Source: Ipomoea triloba | Lineage: Eukaryota; Streptophyta; Magnoliopsida; Solanales; Convolvulaceae | Assembly: GCF_003576645.1 (NCBI RefSeq) | Contig: NC_044917.1 | Location: forward strand, 8,280,165-8,344,164 | DNA: 64,000 nucleotides | Direction: 5' to 3' | Part shown: positions 49,921-61,384 of the stretch, piece after piece | Numbering within the stretch: position 1 is the stretch's first letter | How the letters are laid out: every line of letters begins with the position of its first letter | Translations under genes and position numbers: made by a program | Notes under the pieces: model-generated | Databases searched by the model: none | Told to the model about the DNA's origin: nothing | The model's input: only the letters and a program-made list of their open reading frames with translations

Positions 49921-51043
49921 TGGCGTTTGGTTGGGAGGAGGAAATTAGTGTGGAAAAGAATTGTAATTCGGTGGAATTGCAATTCAATCAATAATGTAGG
50001 AATTAAAATTACAGTGTTTGGTATGCAGGAGTACAGGGAATTGAAAGGTAATAATTGACAAAATGACTAAAATGTCTTTATGTTGTAGTAGATATTGTAG
50101 TAGTAGTAATAATAATAATATTAATAATAAGAGCAAATTGTCATTTTGATCCACTGACTATAAGGGTATTTTTAATTGCAGTCCACGACTTTCAATACTG
50201 TTACTTGCATACCATCACTATTCAATTTCTATCAATTTTGGTCACTTCGGCCAAATTACCAGCCAAATGTCGCCGAAAAATTCTAAACCCTAAAATAATA
50301 AGGGTATTTTAGTCATTTCATGTCTGTTTTCTTCTTCTCCGATGAATCTCTTCTTCTCCGGCGGACCATTTGCTGCTTCTTGCCTCCTGGAAAAGTGCGA
50401 TGCCAAACGAGGGCTGGTCACGATGGAGCTCCTCTACCGGATTCTGTCCGGATGCGCGGCGTTTGTCGTCCACGTGCTCACCGTCCCGCGCACCATTTTC
50501 CCGTCGCTGCTAGAAGGAGAAGAAGACTGAAGAAGGAATCCAGCCCGCCACTGCCATGGTTTTGCTGCATTGCGCCGCCGCCGGAAGTTCGATGCTCACG
50601 CTGGACGGGGAAGGGAAGAATTGACGTATAGCACTGCTGGTTCTTCGCTCCATCGATGCTCACAGTCGCTGTCGGGAATAAACAGAGATGAGGAAGGATG
50701 TTGATTGCCGGAGAGGAGGCCACTGTTGTTCGTCGTTGGAAGAGCGTCAAGGTCGCCATTGTTCTGCCGGAGAGGAACCAGAGCTGCCGCCGGTCGAAGC
50801 TGCTCGGAGAGAACCAGAGCTGTCGCCGGAAAAGTGCAAGAACGCCGGAGATGAAGAGCATGCATGTGAAATTACTAAAATACCCCTCATTATTTTAGGG
50901 TTTAGGATTTTCCGGCGAATTTGGCCGGAGTGGCCAAAATTGATAAAAAGTGAATAGTCATGGTATGCAATTAACAGTTTTAAAAGTCGTGGACTGTAAT
51001 TAAAAATACCCCTATAGTCAGTGGACAAAAATGGCAATTTGTT

Positions 51044-51084
<41 letters not shown>

Positions 51085-51186
51085 TCAAATTTAAAAAAAA
51101 AACAAAGGGTATGAGAGGAGGGGCAAAATTGTCTTTACACCAACAAATTGCCCCTCCTCTCCACCGAATTGCAATTCATGGGGGGT
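49921..51186. mobile_element. TIR element, GGGCGTTTGGTTGGG family, copy 2 (host of a nested insertion)
   Basis: The left 150 bp matches copy 1 at 23151 (ggcgtttggttgggaggagg; gaattgtaattcggtggaatt; aattacagtgtttggtatgca). The right part matches too (gaggaggggcaaaattgtctttacacc; ctccaccgaattgcaattcatgg). The extreme right terminus is missing. The TAA-triplet core is again interrupted, here by the element at 50134-51041. Confidence 0.75.
50134..51041. mobile_element. Nested TIR element with arms of about 190 bp and a GC-rich interior (Pack-MULE-like)
   Basis: The left arm (caaattgtcattttgatccactgactataaggg...) and right arm (...cccctatagtcagtggacaaaaatggcaatttg) are inverted and remain highly similar for about 190 bp, through the ttctaaaccctaaaataat block. 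The interior (about 50330-50860) is GC-rich, unlike the surroundings. It holds a 62-codon plus-strand frame (50342-50530) beginning MNLFFSGGPFAAS and a minus-strand frame at 50478-50861, neither recognised. Long arms around a GC-rich, gene-like core are typical of a Pack-MULE carrying captured host sequence. Element ends lie within TAA repeats, so a target duplication cannot be judged. Confidence 0.78.
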
Positions 51187-53200
51187 ATAAGTAAATCATA
51201 TCATTGTTATGCATTAGGATTAGTACATTTTTATAACCTATATATATATATAAACAAAATCCTCCAAAACGAAATCCTATTTTCCGCCCAAAATATTGTA
51301 CATTAAAACAATTAAAACAATAAAAATAATATTAAAAATACAATAATATTAAAACACGAAATCTTATAACATCAAAACATTGTTATGCATTAGGATTAAA
51401 CCATTTACTTTAAAAATATTTTTCAAATCAATTTTTTTATATTATATAAGTAAATCATATCCATTCACTAATATTTTGGATACCATATATATAGGAGTAA
51501 ATGGTGTCAATTCAAATTACCCAATAAGTATGTATCATATGAAATTTGTAAAGTTAATTTTCCAAAAAATTCTATATTACAAAATTTCAATAATTAAAAC
51601 TAATAAATAAGAGTTAATTCCAATAAAATTAACTCATCTTTGGTAAGAATTTCATATTTAGTCTCATAATATTGTTTTTGTCATTTAATACTACAAAACA
51701 CCTTTGATATTTTTCATGACTTTTCTGATGGAATCATATTTTATAGATCAACTATGAATCTTCTTTCTTTTCTTCTTAGGAGTTGTATCAGCAGATATCA
51801 CCTGTAAATTTTCTTTCTTTTTTTTTTACCCACAAACCATCTCCAAGTTATCTAAATTTACAAACTTATAGTCAATAAAGTTGACCCTAACGAAAACAAA
51901 AAAAATATGGTAAAGATGCCATATTATTCATATTAATAAATTAATTAATATGATTCACATAATTGATCTATAGGGAGTTTTTATAGTTCAAACAAGATAA
52001 TAATAATAATAAAACGCATCAAGAAATTATATATATCTAAAAGCATAATAAGTTTCAATGATGGTTATATCCCTGATTTTTTGTCCGTATTTAAGTGCTA
52101 ATTGTCTTATTAATGTTGTACATCATATTTTTTTTTTTTTGTCAAAAATGCCAAACATATCTGTTACTGTTAAATGTACTTAACTGCCATCAAATGTAAT
52201 ACTAGGCCATTATCATTTTCCTCCATTAATTTTAATCCTCTCCCCCTTTCTTGCTAATTGTCTCCTTCCATTTATATTTCTAGCATAACTGCGTAATCCT
52301 TCATTCTCTCCCTAAGACTGTGAGATTTCGGTAAAGGATTGATGCAATCCGGCAGAGATTCCGGTAAAGGATTGATGCAATCCGTTAAAAGAATTGAAGC
52401 AATCAAAGGGATTCCATGGAACCACCTCATTCTCAGTCCCTAATTCCCACTTCACTGCCTCAGTGTCTGCCAATCTCCCTGGACCCTCATTCTCCATTTT
52501 TCTCCGTCTCCCGCCGACCCACCTCATTCTCCCTCAGGCCACACTGCCCACAAGGAGTCACGACCCTCACTGGCTCACAGCTCACTGGACACCGCATCAC
52601 GCCGTCTCTGCTGACAGTCTCGTTGTCTGCTCAGTCTAGCAGTCATCCACCGGCGGTCGACCACCACAACGCCCACCCTCCACGAGGACCTGCTCCAGGC
52701 CACCGTCCGGCGTCCTCCATCTTCTCCGTCTAGGCTACCACGACTCCAGTACAGTACTCCACGATGTCTATTTTTTATTTTAATTTTTATTTTTAATTTC
52801 CAAGAGTATTAGCCACGAGGTCTAAATATCTTTTTTCTTGTGTGAAATATCTTTTTTGTTTATATTTAATTTCCAAGAGTATTAATAGTGCCTTGTGTAT
52901 ATTTATTACTGTATTGCTGATTTTGTTTTGTTCCTCCTTTAGTGTTGCTGTAATATAGGGGGGAAATGTTTCCCAAAATCATTTCATCATTAGTTTCAAT
53001 TTTGGCATACAACAATTATTTTGATGAAGCAAATACCCTGTGCTGTAACGCCAACTACATGTAAATCATTATCAGAACTTCTATAAGGATTCACTTCTTG
53101 TCCAGGAAAATGGTTTGCTTTATTGGTGGGTTTTAGAATTACTCCATATCATTGAGTTCCCTTTGGTCCTCTCCTCTCCACGCCTACTACGTATTTGATT
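51187..53200. other. Intergenic DNA between the nested element and the SFH gene
   Basis: AT-rich to 52300. The segment 52300-52735 is C-rich with overlapping plus-strand frames (for example 52416-52733) and a direct repeat of the phrase ggtaaaggattgatgcaatcc (52330-52350, 52363-52383). No domain recognised. It could be a further captured or low-complexity segment. Confidence 0.4.
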
Positions 53201-53213
53201 CTTATTTCTACAG

Positions 53214-53225
53214 GTATATATATAC
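53214..53225 (+). promoter_or_regulatory. Possible TATA box of the plus-strand SFH gene
   Basis: gtatatatatac lies about 300 bp before the start codon at 53525, allowing a leader of about 270 nt. This is position-based inference. Confidence 0.35.
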
Positions 53226-53524
53226 ACTGTATTTGATTACTATTATTATTATTTTCTTTTTTTTGTGGGCAAGAAATTCTTTTTATTTAATTATTGTGAT
53301 TGTGATTATTGTGATAGTTCTCCGCATTAATTCACTCCCCTTTTCCGTTACCGTTCGAGCTATTTATTACCGTCCGATCATCATCGGCATTCCCCAAGAC
53401 AGCTTCTTTCGTGTTGTTCTTCAACCTCCTCGGCCCTGCTGAGAATTGTATGTATATGGCGTTATATTCTGAATTTTGGGCTTCTTTTACAGTGTGCTCG
53501 TTTTTCTTGTGATCGACGGCAAAA

Positions 53525-55595
53525 ATGTCGGGACCTCTTGATCGCTTCGCTAGAGAATGTAAGTTGACTTTCTTTTGTTTTGATCGGATTCCATTTTGTT
53601 GCGCGAAGCTCAAGTTAAATAATCTTCAATTGTTCAGATGAATAGCTAGGCTTTAGTCTTGGCAAGTGGAAAATGCAGGTTTAATTTTTACAAATATTGT
53701 GATCATCGTTTATAACTTTATGAGAGTAAACATATGTGTTTTTATAACTTATTCAGGCTTTGAAGGTTCATCTGCCAATGATGAGAGGCGGGAAAGGAAA
53801 TCTGATTTTGAGATCTCGGAGGACGAGAGGAAGACGAAAATTGGTGCTCTAAAGAAGAAAGCGCTCAGTGCATCAACAAGATTCAAGCACTCACTGAAGA
53901 AGAAAAGCAATAGAAGAAAGAATGGGGGGCGATGCAGCTCCGTCTCCATTGAGGATATTCGGGATTTTGAGGAGCTACAGGCAGTCGATGAATTTAGGCA
54001 AGCATTGATTGTGGATGAACTGTTAGTGGAGCGCCATGATGATTATTACTTGATGTTGAGGTAATGTTGATCTTTTTGAAGTGTTGTGTGTTGTCTGGTG
54101 CTTTTCATTGTGATGGCATTATTATGTTTTGTGTAATTACATGTTGAGAAGAAGATATATTGTTCATTTCATTATCAAAACAATCTGTTTTAAGTTTCTG
54201 CAACTCCCAATAGTGATAGTGATTTGCTGCTTCAGGTTTTTGAAAGCGAGGAAGTTTGACATTGAGAAAGCAAAGAACATGTGGGCTGATATGATCCAGT
54301 GGAGAAAGGAATTTGGTGCTGATAACATTATGCAGGTATTTGTATAAATGTATCCCTTCTCGTTGATGATACATCTACTCTTAGTTTAGTATGAATTATT
54401 TTCTTGCTTGATATTTCATCAGGAGTTTGAGTTTGAAGACTTAAATGAAGTTTTGAACTATTACCCACATGGTTACCATGGCATTGACAAGGAGGGAAGA
54501 CCTATATATATTGAAAGGCTAGGGAAAGTTGATCCTAGCAAACTCATGCAAGTAACAACACTGGAACGTTATGTAAAGTACCATGTTAAAGAGTTTGAGA
54601 AAACCTTTGCCATTAAGTTTTCCGGTTTGCACAATTGCAGCAAAGAGGCACATTGACTCTAGCACCACAATTCTCGATGTTCAAGGCGTGGTATGTTCCT
54701 CTCATCTGACGTCTCTCTATCCCTCTCTCTTGATATTATACCTGTCATTGGCTATTGAAGAATGTGGAATGCCTTGGTAATTTTTTTTATCCCCTTAATT
54801 TTTCTTAGGGTTTTAAAAACTTCACTAAGAATGCCCGGGAGCTTATCACGCGGCTGCAGAAGATTGATGGTGATAATTATCCTGAAGTATGTTTAGTTCC
54901 TAACTTGACTAACCAGTACCATGCTCTCGTAATTATGTGAATCATAGTACTTTTGTTTCTTTCATTGTTGCAGACACTCCATCAGATGTTTATCATCAAT
55001 GCTGGTCAAGGATTCAAGTTGTTGTGGAATACTGTAAAGAGCTTTCTAGACCCCAAAACATCTTCCAAGATTCACGTATGCCCATTTTATTTCCAACAAA
55101 GGTTATGTGGCTATCGGCTTTCTTAACCTCAGAAGCTCATTTTACTGTATGTTTCTCTTTTGCAGGTTCTTGGTAACAAGTATCAGAACAAGCTGCTTGA
55201 AGTAATAGATGCTAGGTGAATCTGATCAAATGATGCTTCAATTGTGTTTTCGTTTTTTTGTTAATCTGTCCTTTGAACTGTATCACTGAACTCTAAGTTT
55301 TGTGCAGTGAGTTGCCAGATTTTCTGGGTGGAACGTGTACATGTGCAGGTGAAGGAGGGTGCCTTCGTTCTGATAAAGGTCCATGGAAAAACCCAACCTT
55401 ATTGAAGGTATTACAGTTGTCAGTGGCCTAACCTTTCTCTTCCTCTCATTATACTTATAGCAATAACGAAACACCACGCTCTATGTGCCACAGATGGTTG
55501 GTGAAGCACGTCGTTGCAAGCAGGTTCTTAAGGTTCTGAACAGCGAAGGGAAGGTAGTTTATGCTAAACCCCGTTTCCCAATGGTATGGCTTCTG

Positions 55596-55648
<53 letters not shown>

Positions 55649-56869
55649 CATCTGTAATTCACTAATTCTATATGTATCTCACTTCTCACCAGGTAAAGGG
55701 CAGTGACACATCAGCTGAGTCTGGATCAGAAACTGAGGATATTGCTTCACCGAAAGCTGTGAGGAGTTTTTCACAGCTTCGGCTTACTCCTGTTCGTGAA
55801 GAGGTATTCTTATGTTACTCATTTAGAGCAGTCAGGATTATGTTGTTTGGCTACCTAGTTTGATGATTTTATGTTCTTGCCAAATAATAAACAGGCAAGA
55901 GTTAATGGGGACAACTTCTCAGGATTTGATGAATATGTTCCCATGGTTGACAAGGCTGTTGATTCTGGTTTGAAGAAAATATCATCTCTTTGAAAGCCAT
56001 ATGTTCCTAAAGGTTTGAATATCAAACATATGTATATTCACACTGCACATTTATGTTTCTTAGTTTATACTATGCTTAACAGTTCGTACTTGATTTATCT
56101 CTGTACTTAAATAATCTCTCTGGTTATACCTGAATTCAGTGACGCTTTCACCACCTGTCACTCAAAACACTCCGGTTGGGCTTCATGCTCGCATTTTAGG
56201 AGCTCTTATGGCTTTCTTCATGGCTGTTTTTATGCTTTTCCGCTCTGTGGTCTCCTGCGTAACCAAGAAACTTCCAGATGCATCCTCCCCTCGTGGTGAA
56301 TTCTCCTCTGCAGAAACCCTCAAGGAAGAGTTTCGGCCCCCTTCACCAACTCCAGCTTATATAGAAGCTGAACTTCTCACTGCTGTGCTCAAGAGACTAG
56401 GTGAACTAGAGGAGAAAGTAAATTCAATTCAAGAAAAGCCATCTGAGATGCCAAATGAAAAAGAGGAATTATTAATGGGTGCTGTTTGCAGAGTGGAGGC
56501 CTTAGAAGCCGAGCTAATTTCCACCAAGAAGGTAAATGCTCTTCTTTAAAACATCCATTATACAATAGGCGACTGCTTTTCTGAAAACACTCCAATCAAA
56601 GAGAACCGTCTTTCCAAACCTTTTTGGTTGAGCAGGCTTTATATGAAGCTTTGATGAGGCAAGAGGAGCTTCTTGCATTCATTGACAGACAAGAAGCAGC
56701 CAAACAACGGGTATGCTAACCAGTTCTCATCTATGAACATACAATACAATATACACCAGCTAAATATCATTCTCACAGAATTAACAACACAGCTTTCCCT
56801 TTTTGAAAGTGCACACTTTCTGTTTTTGTTCTTTGTCCCCCGCAGGCAGTAGGTTGCCGCATATTTTAG
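53525..56869 (+). CDS. SFH: SEC14-nodulin phosphatidylinositol transfer protein (SFH type), frameshifted
   Basis: SEC14-like lipid-transfer protein that exchanges phosphatidylinositol and phosphatidylcholine at membranes and supports phosphoinositide signalling. Exons: 53525-53558, 53757-54060, 54236-54335, 54423-54690, 54809-54886, 54974-55075, 55166-55215, 55308-55407, 55494-55583, 55693-55803, 55895-55967 (or to 56012), 56140-56531, 56636-56710, 56846-56869. The N-terminus is [15 protein letters not shown]. The CRAL-TRIO N region (about residues 80-145) contains [17 protein letters not shown], the SEC14 lobe follows, then a hydrophobic nodulin-type segment ([18 protein letters not shown]) and a coiled C-terminus ending CRIF. 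Oddity: exon 4 carries one extra T (run 54618-54621), shifting frame in the SEC14 lobe; its length is 268 nt against 267 in the neighbouring paralogue. A TGA at 55991 is in frame if the longer exon 11 is used; a phase-compatible donor at 55968 avoids it. It would encode about 599 aa without the extra base. Either a sequencing error or a recent pseudogene. Confidence 0.85.
55597..55643. repeat. Poly-T run of 47 bases in an SFH intron
   Basis: An uninterrupted T run lies between exons 9 and 10 of the plus-strand SFH gene. It shows that homopolymer length is a likely error source in this stretch. Confidence 0.95.
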
Positions 56870-57232
56870 CTATGCAGTTGCAGATGAACAGAAAAAGAAG
56901 TCCTGCCTCTAAAGTCCTCTGTCGTTGGACATACTTTTGCTTTTGATTCATTTCATATTTGTTTGTTCTTTTTATGTTGCATGCATGTGTTCAGCAATCC
57001 TGGCTGATCATGCTGATTTTTTCTTTAAACAAAAAACAATCTATATTGTTTTGACATTTTATTTGGAATAATATCATACCATTGTGAAACAGAATGAACT
57101 AAATATGATTTACCATTATGATTTGACTGTTAATAAAAGTATCATCTCCCCTAATATATAAAAGTGCTCACCTTTTTTGGGCTTCCTATACATATATAGC
57201 TACAGATGTTTAGTGTGTCACAAACTGGATGA
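56870..57232. other. Shared 3' region of the convergent SFH genes
   Basis: Only 363 bp separate the two stop codons, so the 3' UTRs of the opposed genes probably meet or overlap here. No other feature. Confidence 0.6.
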
Positions 57233-57858
57233 TTAGAAACCGAAGAACTTCTTTTTCTTCTTCATCTTCTCGATATAGGCTTCTATCTCAGTTTGATGGC
57301 TACGAGTCTCCTCAAGAGCCTGGAAATATAAAAGGAATGGATTAGTCATTAGTTATTGATGAACATAACTATCAGTTTAGTTGAGACGGAACTCGTTTTT
57401 CAATTATAGCAACGTGATTAATACCTTCTTGGTGGCTTCGAGTTCTTGCTCCAAGGCATCAACGCTACTCAAAGCATTGTTGAGTTGTTCCTCCTTCTCG
57501 GGTGGCATGGTGGGTGGTTCTTTGCTGAGAGTGATCAACTTCTCCTCCAGGCTTCCCACGCGTTTCATCATGTTCATGAACTCTGTGACAGACACAGTAG
57601 TTTCAGGGAGCTGATATCCCGGGCCATTCATCATTCCGTTGCCAGAGCAAAACCCGGCATCTGTGTAATTCCTAGTACCAGTAGCAGGCATGTTGCGCGA
57701 CATCCTGACCATGGTGAAGACGCCCATGAAAAACGTCATCATGCTCGAGAAGAGCTGGTTGCCTCCGTCTGGGGGCGTGTAACCCACGGGGTAAAAATTT
57801 GGCACTGAAATGACAGAACAATGCAGTCACAGTATGGAAAAGGAAAACTAAATTTGGT

Positions 57859-57899
<41 letters not shown>

Positions 57900-59989
57900 A
57901 TTGGTTTCAGTTAGTACCTTTTGCAACAGCAAAGTTGTCAACCTTTACGGCACTTACTGCTCTATTCCAATTCGGTGGAACATTCTTGTTCACCGGGGGG
58001 ACATACTGATCGGGTTGGGGCATCTGCATAATTTCCAGCCAGTTTTATACAATTATGGAGTCTGAATCTTTTACTACTAGCTTCAGCAACTAAAGCAAAA
58101 GCAACTTACTTCCTGTTGAACAGCAGAGACCTTCTTGGGAGACTCCATCTTGAAAGAAACAGATTTCTTCACATTGGAACCCCCCTCGTACTCCACAATC
58201 GCTTTGTCTTCAACAGCTGGAGTGGCCGTGTTGGCCGAGTTGTTTGAGCATTTGTGGTCGCCATTGCGAACCATCTGAAAGTCAGACCAACACTCGTCAT
58301 TTGGAATGGACTGAATTGCAAAAAAATCGAAGGATGTGTGTGTCATGTCTCAACTAAAAGCCTTATCGGACAAAAAGGTAACCTTCATGATTTCCGGGTC
58401 ATTCCATGGGCCTTTGTCAGAGACCATACATCCTCCCTTGTCAGCACAAGTACAGGTGCCACCAAAGAAATCTGGAAGTTCACTGGTTGATTGAAGATGA
58501 TAAATTGTTTAAGAATAAAGTTGCTCATTTGTTAATTCTCATGATATAAAAAGCAACACAAGATTTACCTTGCATCAATGATTTCAAGCAACTTGCTCTG
58601 ATACTTGTTGCCAAGAACCTTACAGAAAATTCAAAAAAGAGTCATCGTTTTTAACTTAACCAAAAGCTTGGGATTTTGCAAAATGCAGATGAGGTAAAGC
58701 TTACGTTAATCTTAGCAGTGGTCTTGGGGTCAAGGAAAGACTTGACTGTGTTCCACAAGAGCCTAAATCCAGATCCAGCATTGATGATGAACATACGACA
58801 CAAGGTCTATACAGCGAAAGAAAACATTGAACCGACGACTATTGGGAGACCGAGAAACCATAACCAAAGAGTAAAATGGACGAAAGGAAAGCAAACACCT
58901 ACCTCAGGGTAATTGTCACCATCAACTTTTTGAAGGGCCTGAATGAGTTCCCTAGCTGACTTGGTGAAGTTTTTCAGTCCCTGAACCATTATTGCAGTAA
59001 ATTATATTCTAAAGGAAATAAACACGAAGGATATATTGCAATTACATACCACTCCTTGCACATCCAGAATAGTTGTGCTCTGATCAATGTGTTTTTTGGC
59101 AGAGATTGTACACGCTGGCATTTTATCATTGTTGGTCCTCTCAAACTCCTGGACATGGTACTTCAGATAACGATCCATGGTGGTAACTTGCATGAGCTTG
59201 GTGGCATCAACCAGACCAAGTCTTTCAATATATACCGGCCTTCCATCCTTGTCGATGCCATGATGCCCTTGGGGATAGTACTTAAGGACCTCTTCTTTCT
59301 CCTTGAAATCGAAGTCCTAACAAATGGGTCATGACAAAAACATCAGTTATTCTTACAGCTGTAAAAACGAGCGGGAAATATAAATGGATGAAAGCTACAC
59401 TACCTCTGTGATCGTGTCAGCGCCAAACTCCTTCCTCCACTGGAGCATATCAGACCACATTTGCTTTGTTTTCTCAATGTCAAACTTCCTGGCCCTCAAA
59501 AACCTACATCCATGATTGCAATGAAGAAAATCCCATTTAACATCCTCATATATAAACATCTTTTACTGTTCATTACAGGACTATGAAATTCAGTCGGGAC
59601 CTCAGCATCATATGATAGTCGTCATGCTTAGCTGGAAGCAATTCCTCGAGGATAAGAGCTTGGCGGAAGGCATCAACAGATTTAACTTCCTCAGCATCGT
59701 GCTCGTCATCCATGACAAGCGAAAACACTTTGCTGTTCCTCCTGCTCTTTTTGCTTAGAGTACTTTTGAACTTGTTGGAGGCATTAATGGCCTTCTTCTT
59801 GAATGACTCAAGCCTCGTGTTTCTGTCGACGTCAATTTTTTCCATACTGCCTGTAAACAGATATAGGCATCATGATAAACTAATCTCCTCCATAACATTC
59901 CTCAATCAAAATGTCAAACCATATATATATGCACCCCATGAATGAAAGAATGAAAACTAAAGCTTACCTGGCTTGACCTCCACAGACAT
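57233..59989 (-). CDS. SFH: SEC14-nodulin phosphatidylinositol transfer protein (SFH type), intact
   Basis: Intact paralogue of the plus-strand SFH gene, in tail-to-tail orientation. Twelve coding exons: 59968-59989, 59601-59850, 59404-59503, 59050-59316, 58903-58980, 58705-58806, 58569-58618, 58383-58482, 58110-58274, 57918-58023, 57425-57804, 57233-57319. Total 1707 nt, 568 aa, no internal stop. Six consecutive core exons have exactly the lengths of the other gene (100, 267, 78, 102, 50, 100), showing common descent. Landmarks are MSVEVKPG, a basic stretch ([14 protein letters not shown]), [20 protein letters not shown] (CRAL-TRIO N), YERL-type [40 protein letters not shown], and [15 protein letters not shown]. 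The C-terminus has the hydrophobic [15 protein letters not shown] segment and a coiled coil ending in KKKKFFGF, a lysine-rich tail suited to membrane phosphoinositide binding. Confidence 0.94.
57861..57896. repeat. (AT)n microsatellite in an SFH intron
   Basis: About 18 AT units lie between exons 10 and 11 of the minus-strand SFH gene. Confidence 0.95.
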
Positions 59990-60027
59990 ATTGACACTCA
60001 GGATTGCAGACTTGATTAGAGCTTACA

Positions 60028-60937
60028 CTGTTTGGGATAACATTATTAGTATAGATTAGTGAATTACGGATCTTTTTTTTTTTTTTTTTTTTTTTCTTTT
60101 TTAGTGCTAACGTTTTTTCCTGATTATTATTGGTAGTAATAAGTGAATTCCATTTCCTTTTCTATTTTTCATTTTCTTGAACACAAGTGTTTGGGCGGGC
60201 TTGTACGAAAGGAGGATTTTTAAAAAAATAGTATATATTTCATATCCTTATTTTTGAATACTACTAACTCTATTACAATGCAGTATCTGTCCATAACTAC
60301 TTTTCATATCCTTATTGTTATTAATTAGTAATTTTTGATAGAATAGTGTGCTTGAATGGCTCTTCATATCAGAAGCTACTTTAGGAACAATAAATACAAG
60401 CCTATTCTTACTCCTACCAAGCCAATTACAAAAAGAATCCCTGTGCTGATCCCCATTTGAATCGGATCCACAAAAAGCACACCGATACGAATTGATTACT
60501 CTTGTAAGTGTGACAACCCTGTGCCTATGGCGGTACCTACCACCGACCATTCTATGTACATCCTTTATCTTTTGCTGTGATTTTGACAAATTATCCATAA
60601 CCTGGCGATTGCATCTCCCGAATGGGTACCAAAAAATTGAATGACTATAGCTACCTAATATCCTAGAACTCCTGGAAACCATTTCTTAATATACTGATAG
60701 GGATTAACTGCTAATCAAAGATCAAATCTTAATGGTAAACTATTATATAAGTATTGTATATAATTAAAGGGATATCTGTTAATTTTGAAAAATAAATGAA
60801 CAGATATTTAAAATGAAAATTTATACACAGACAGAGAAAAGCAAATATTTAAAAGGTAAGCTTACTGTTGAAATGAGAGAGAAGAGCGTCCGTAAGCGGA
60901 AGCTCGGGGCGGCGGTTGGGCGAGGATATATATATAG
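60028..60937 (-). promoter_or_regulatory. Inferred promoter, 5' UTR exon and leader intron of the minus-strand SFH gene
   Basis: On the minus strand a TATATATATA box (about 60926-60935) is followed by a C-rich leader (to 60866) that ends at a good donor CAACA/GTAAGC. An acceptor CAAACAG at 60028-60034 lies 39 bp before the ATG at 59989. This gives a leader intron of about 838 bp. Inferred from splice-site and TATA appearance only. Confidence 0.5.
60248..60682 (-). other. Unrecognised 144-codon ORF inside the inferred leader intron
   Basis: An open frame on the same strand as the SFH gene. It starts MVSRSSRILGSYSHSIFWYP, is basic, and contains CAFCGSDSNGDQH near the middle and several C/H residues. 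I do not recognise it. In this AT-rich DNA an ORF of this length is unusual but could be a decayed transposon frame. Confidence 0.3.
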
Positions 60938-61384
60938 AGAGAGAGAGAAGAAGAAACAATCTTTGGATCAAAATATCAAATGAAGCTTCCCAGAAAGAAG
61001 GACAAAACAACAGATCTGTGTTGGATGGAGCTGTATTCCCAATAATGTCCCTGCACGTGCCACTAAATAGAAAAAGAAGCAGGTTGGTGACAACTTAGAA
61101 GGGGCGTTGAAGTAAATTAGGATTGAAAGTTAAATAGATCATAATGGTCAGTGTTATAAAATGTGCGGATAATTTGTGAATCCATTTGGATAAGCTGACA
61201 AAAATATACATCCTAATGGAAAAACTCTATTGGGTTATCTGTCAAAAAGACATGCATGAATGAAAGCTCCAGATTAAGATACAAATTTGAACAATATTTT
61301 CACTATAGCACGCAGGGTTATCCAAAGTTTTACATAGATTACCTGCCACAAGATTTCTGCAAAAACCAATGCCACAAAAACAAT

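Noticed and set aside
52416..52733. 105-codon C-rich frame
   Set aside because: Two overlapping plus frames and one minus frame are open in proline/serine-rich low-complexity sequence; no supporting start or splice signals.
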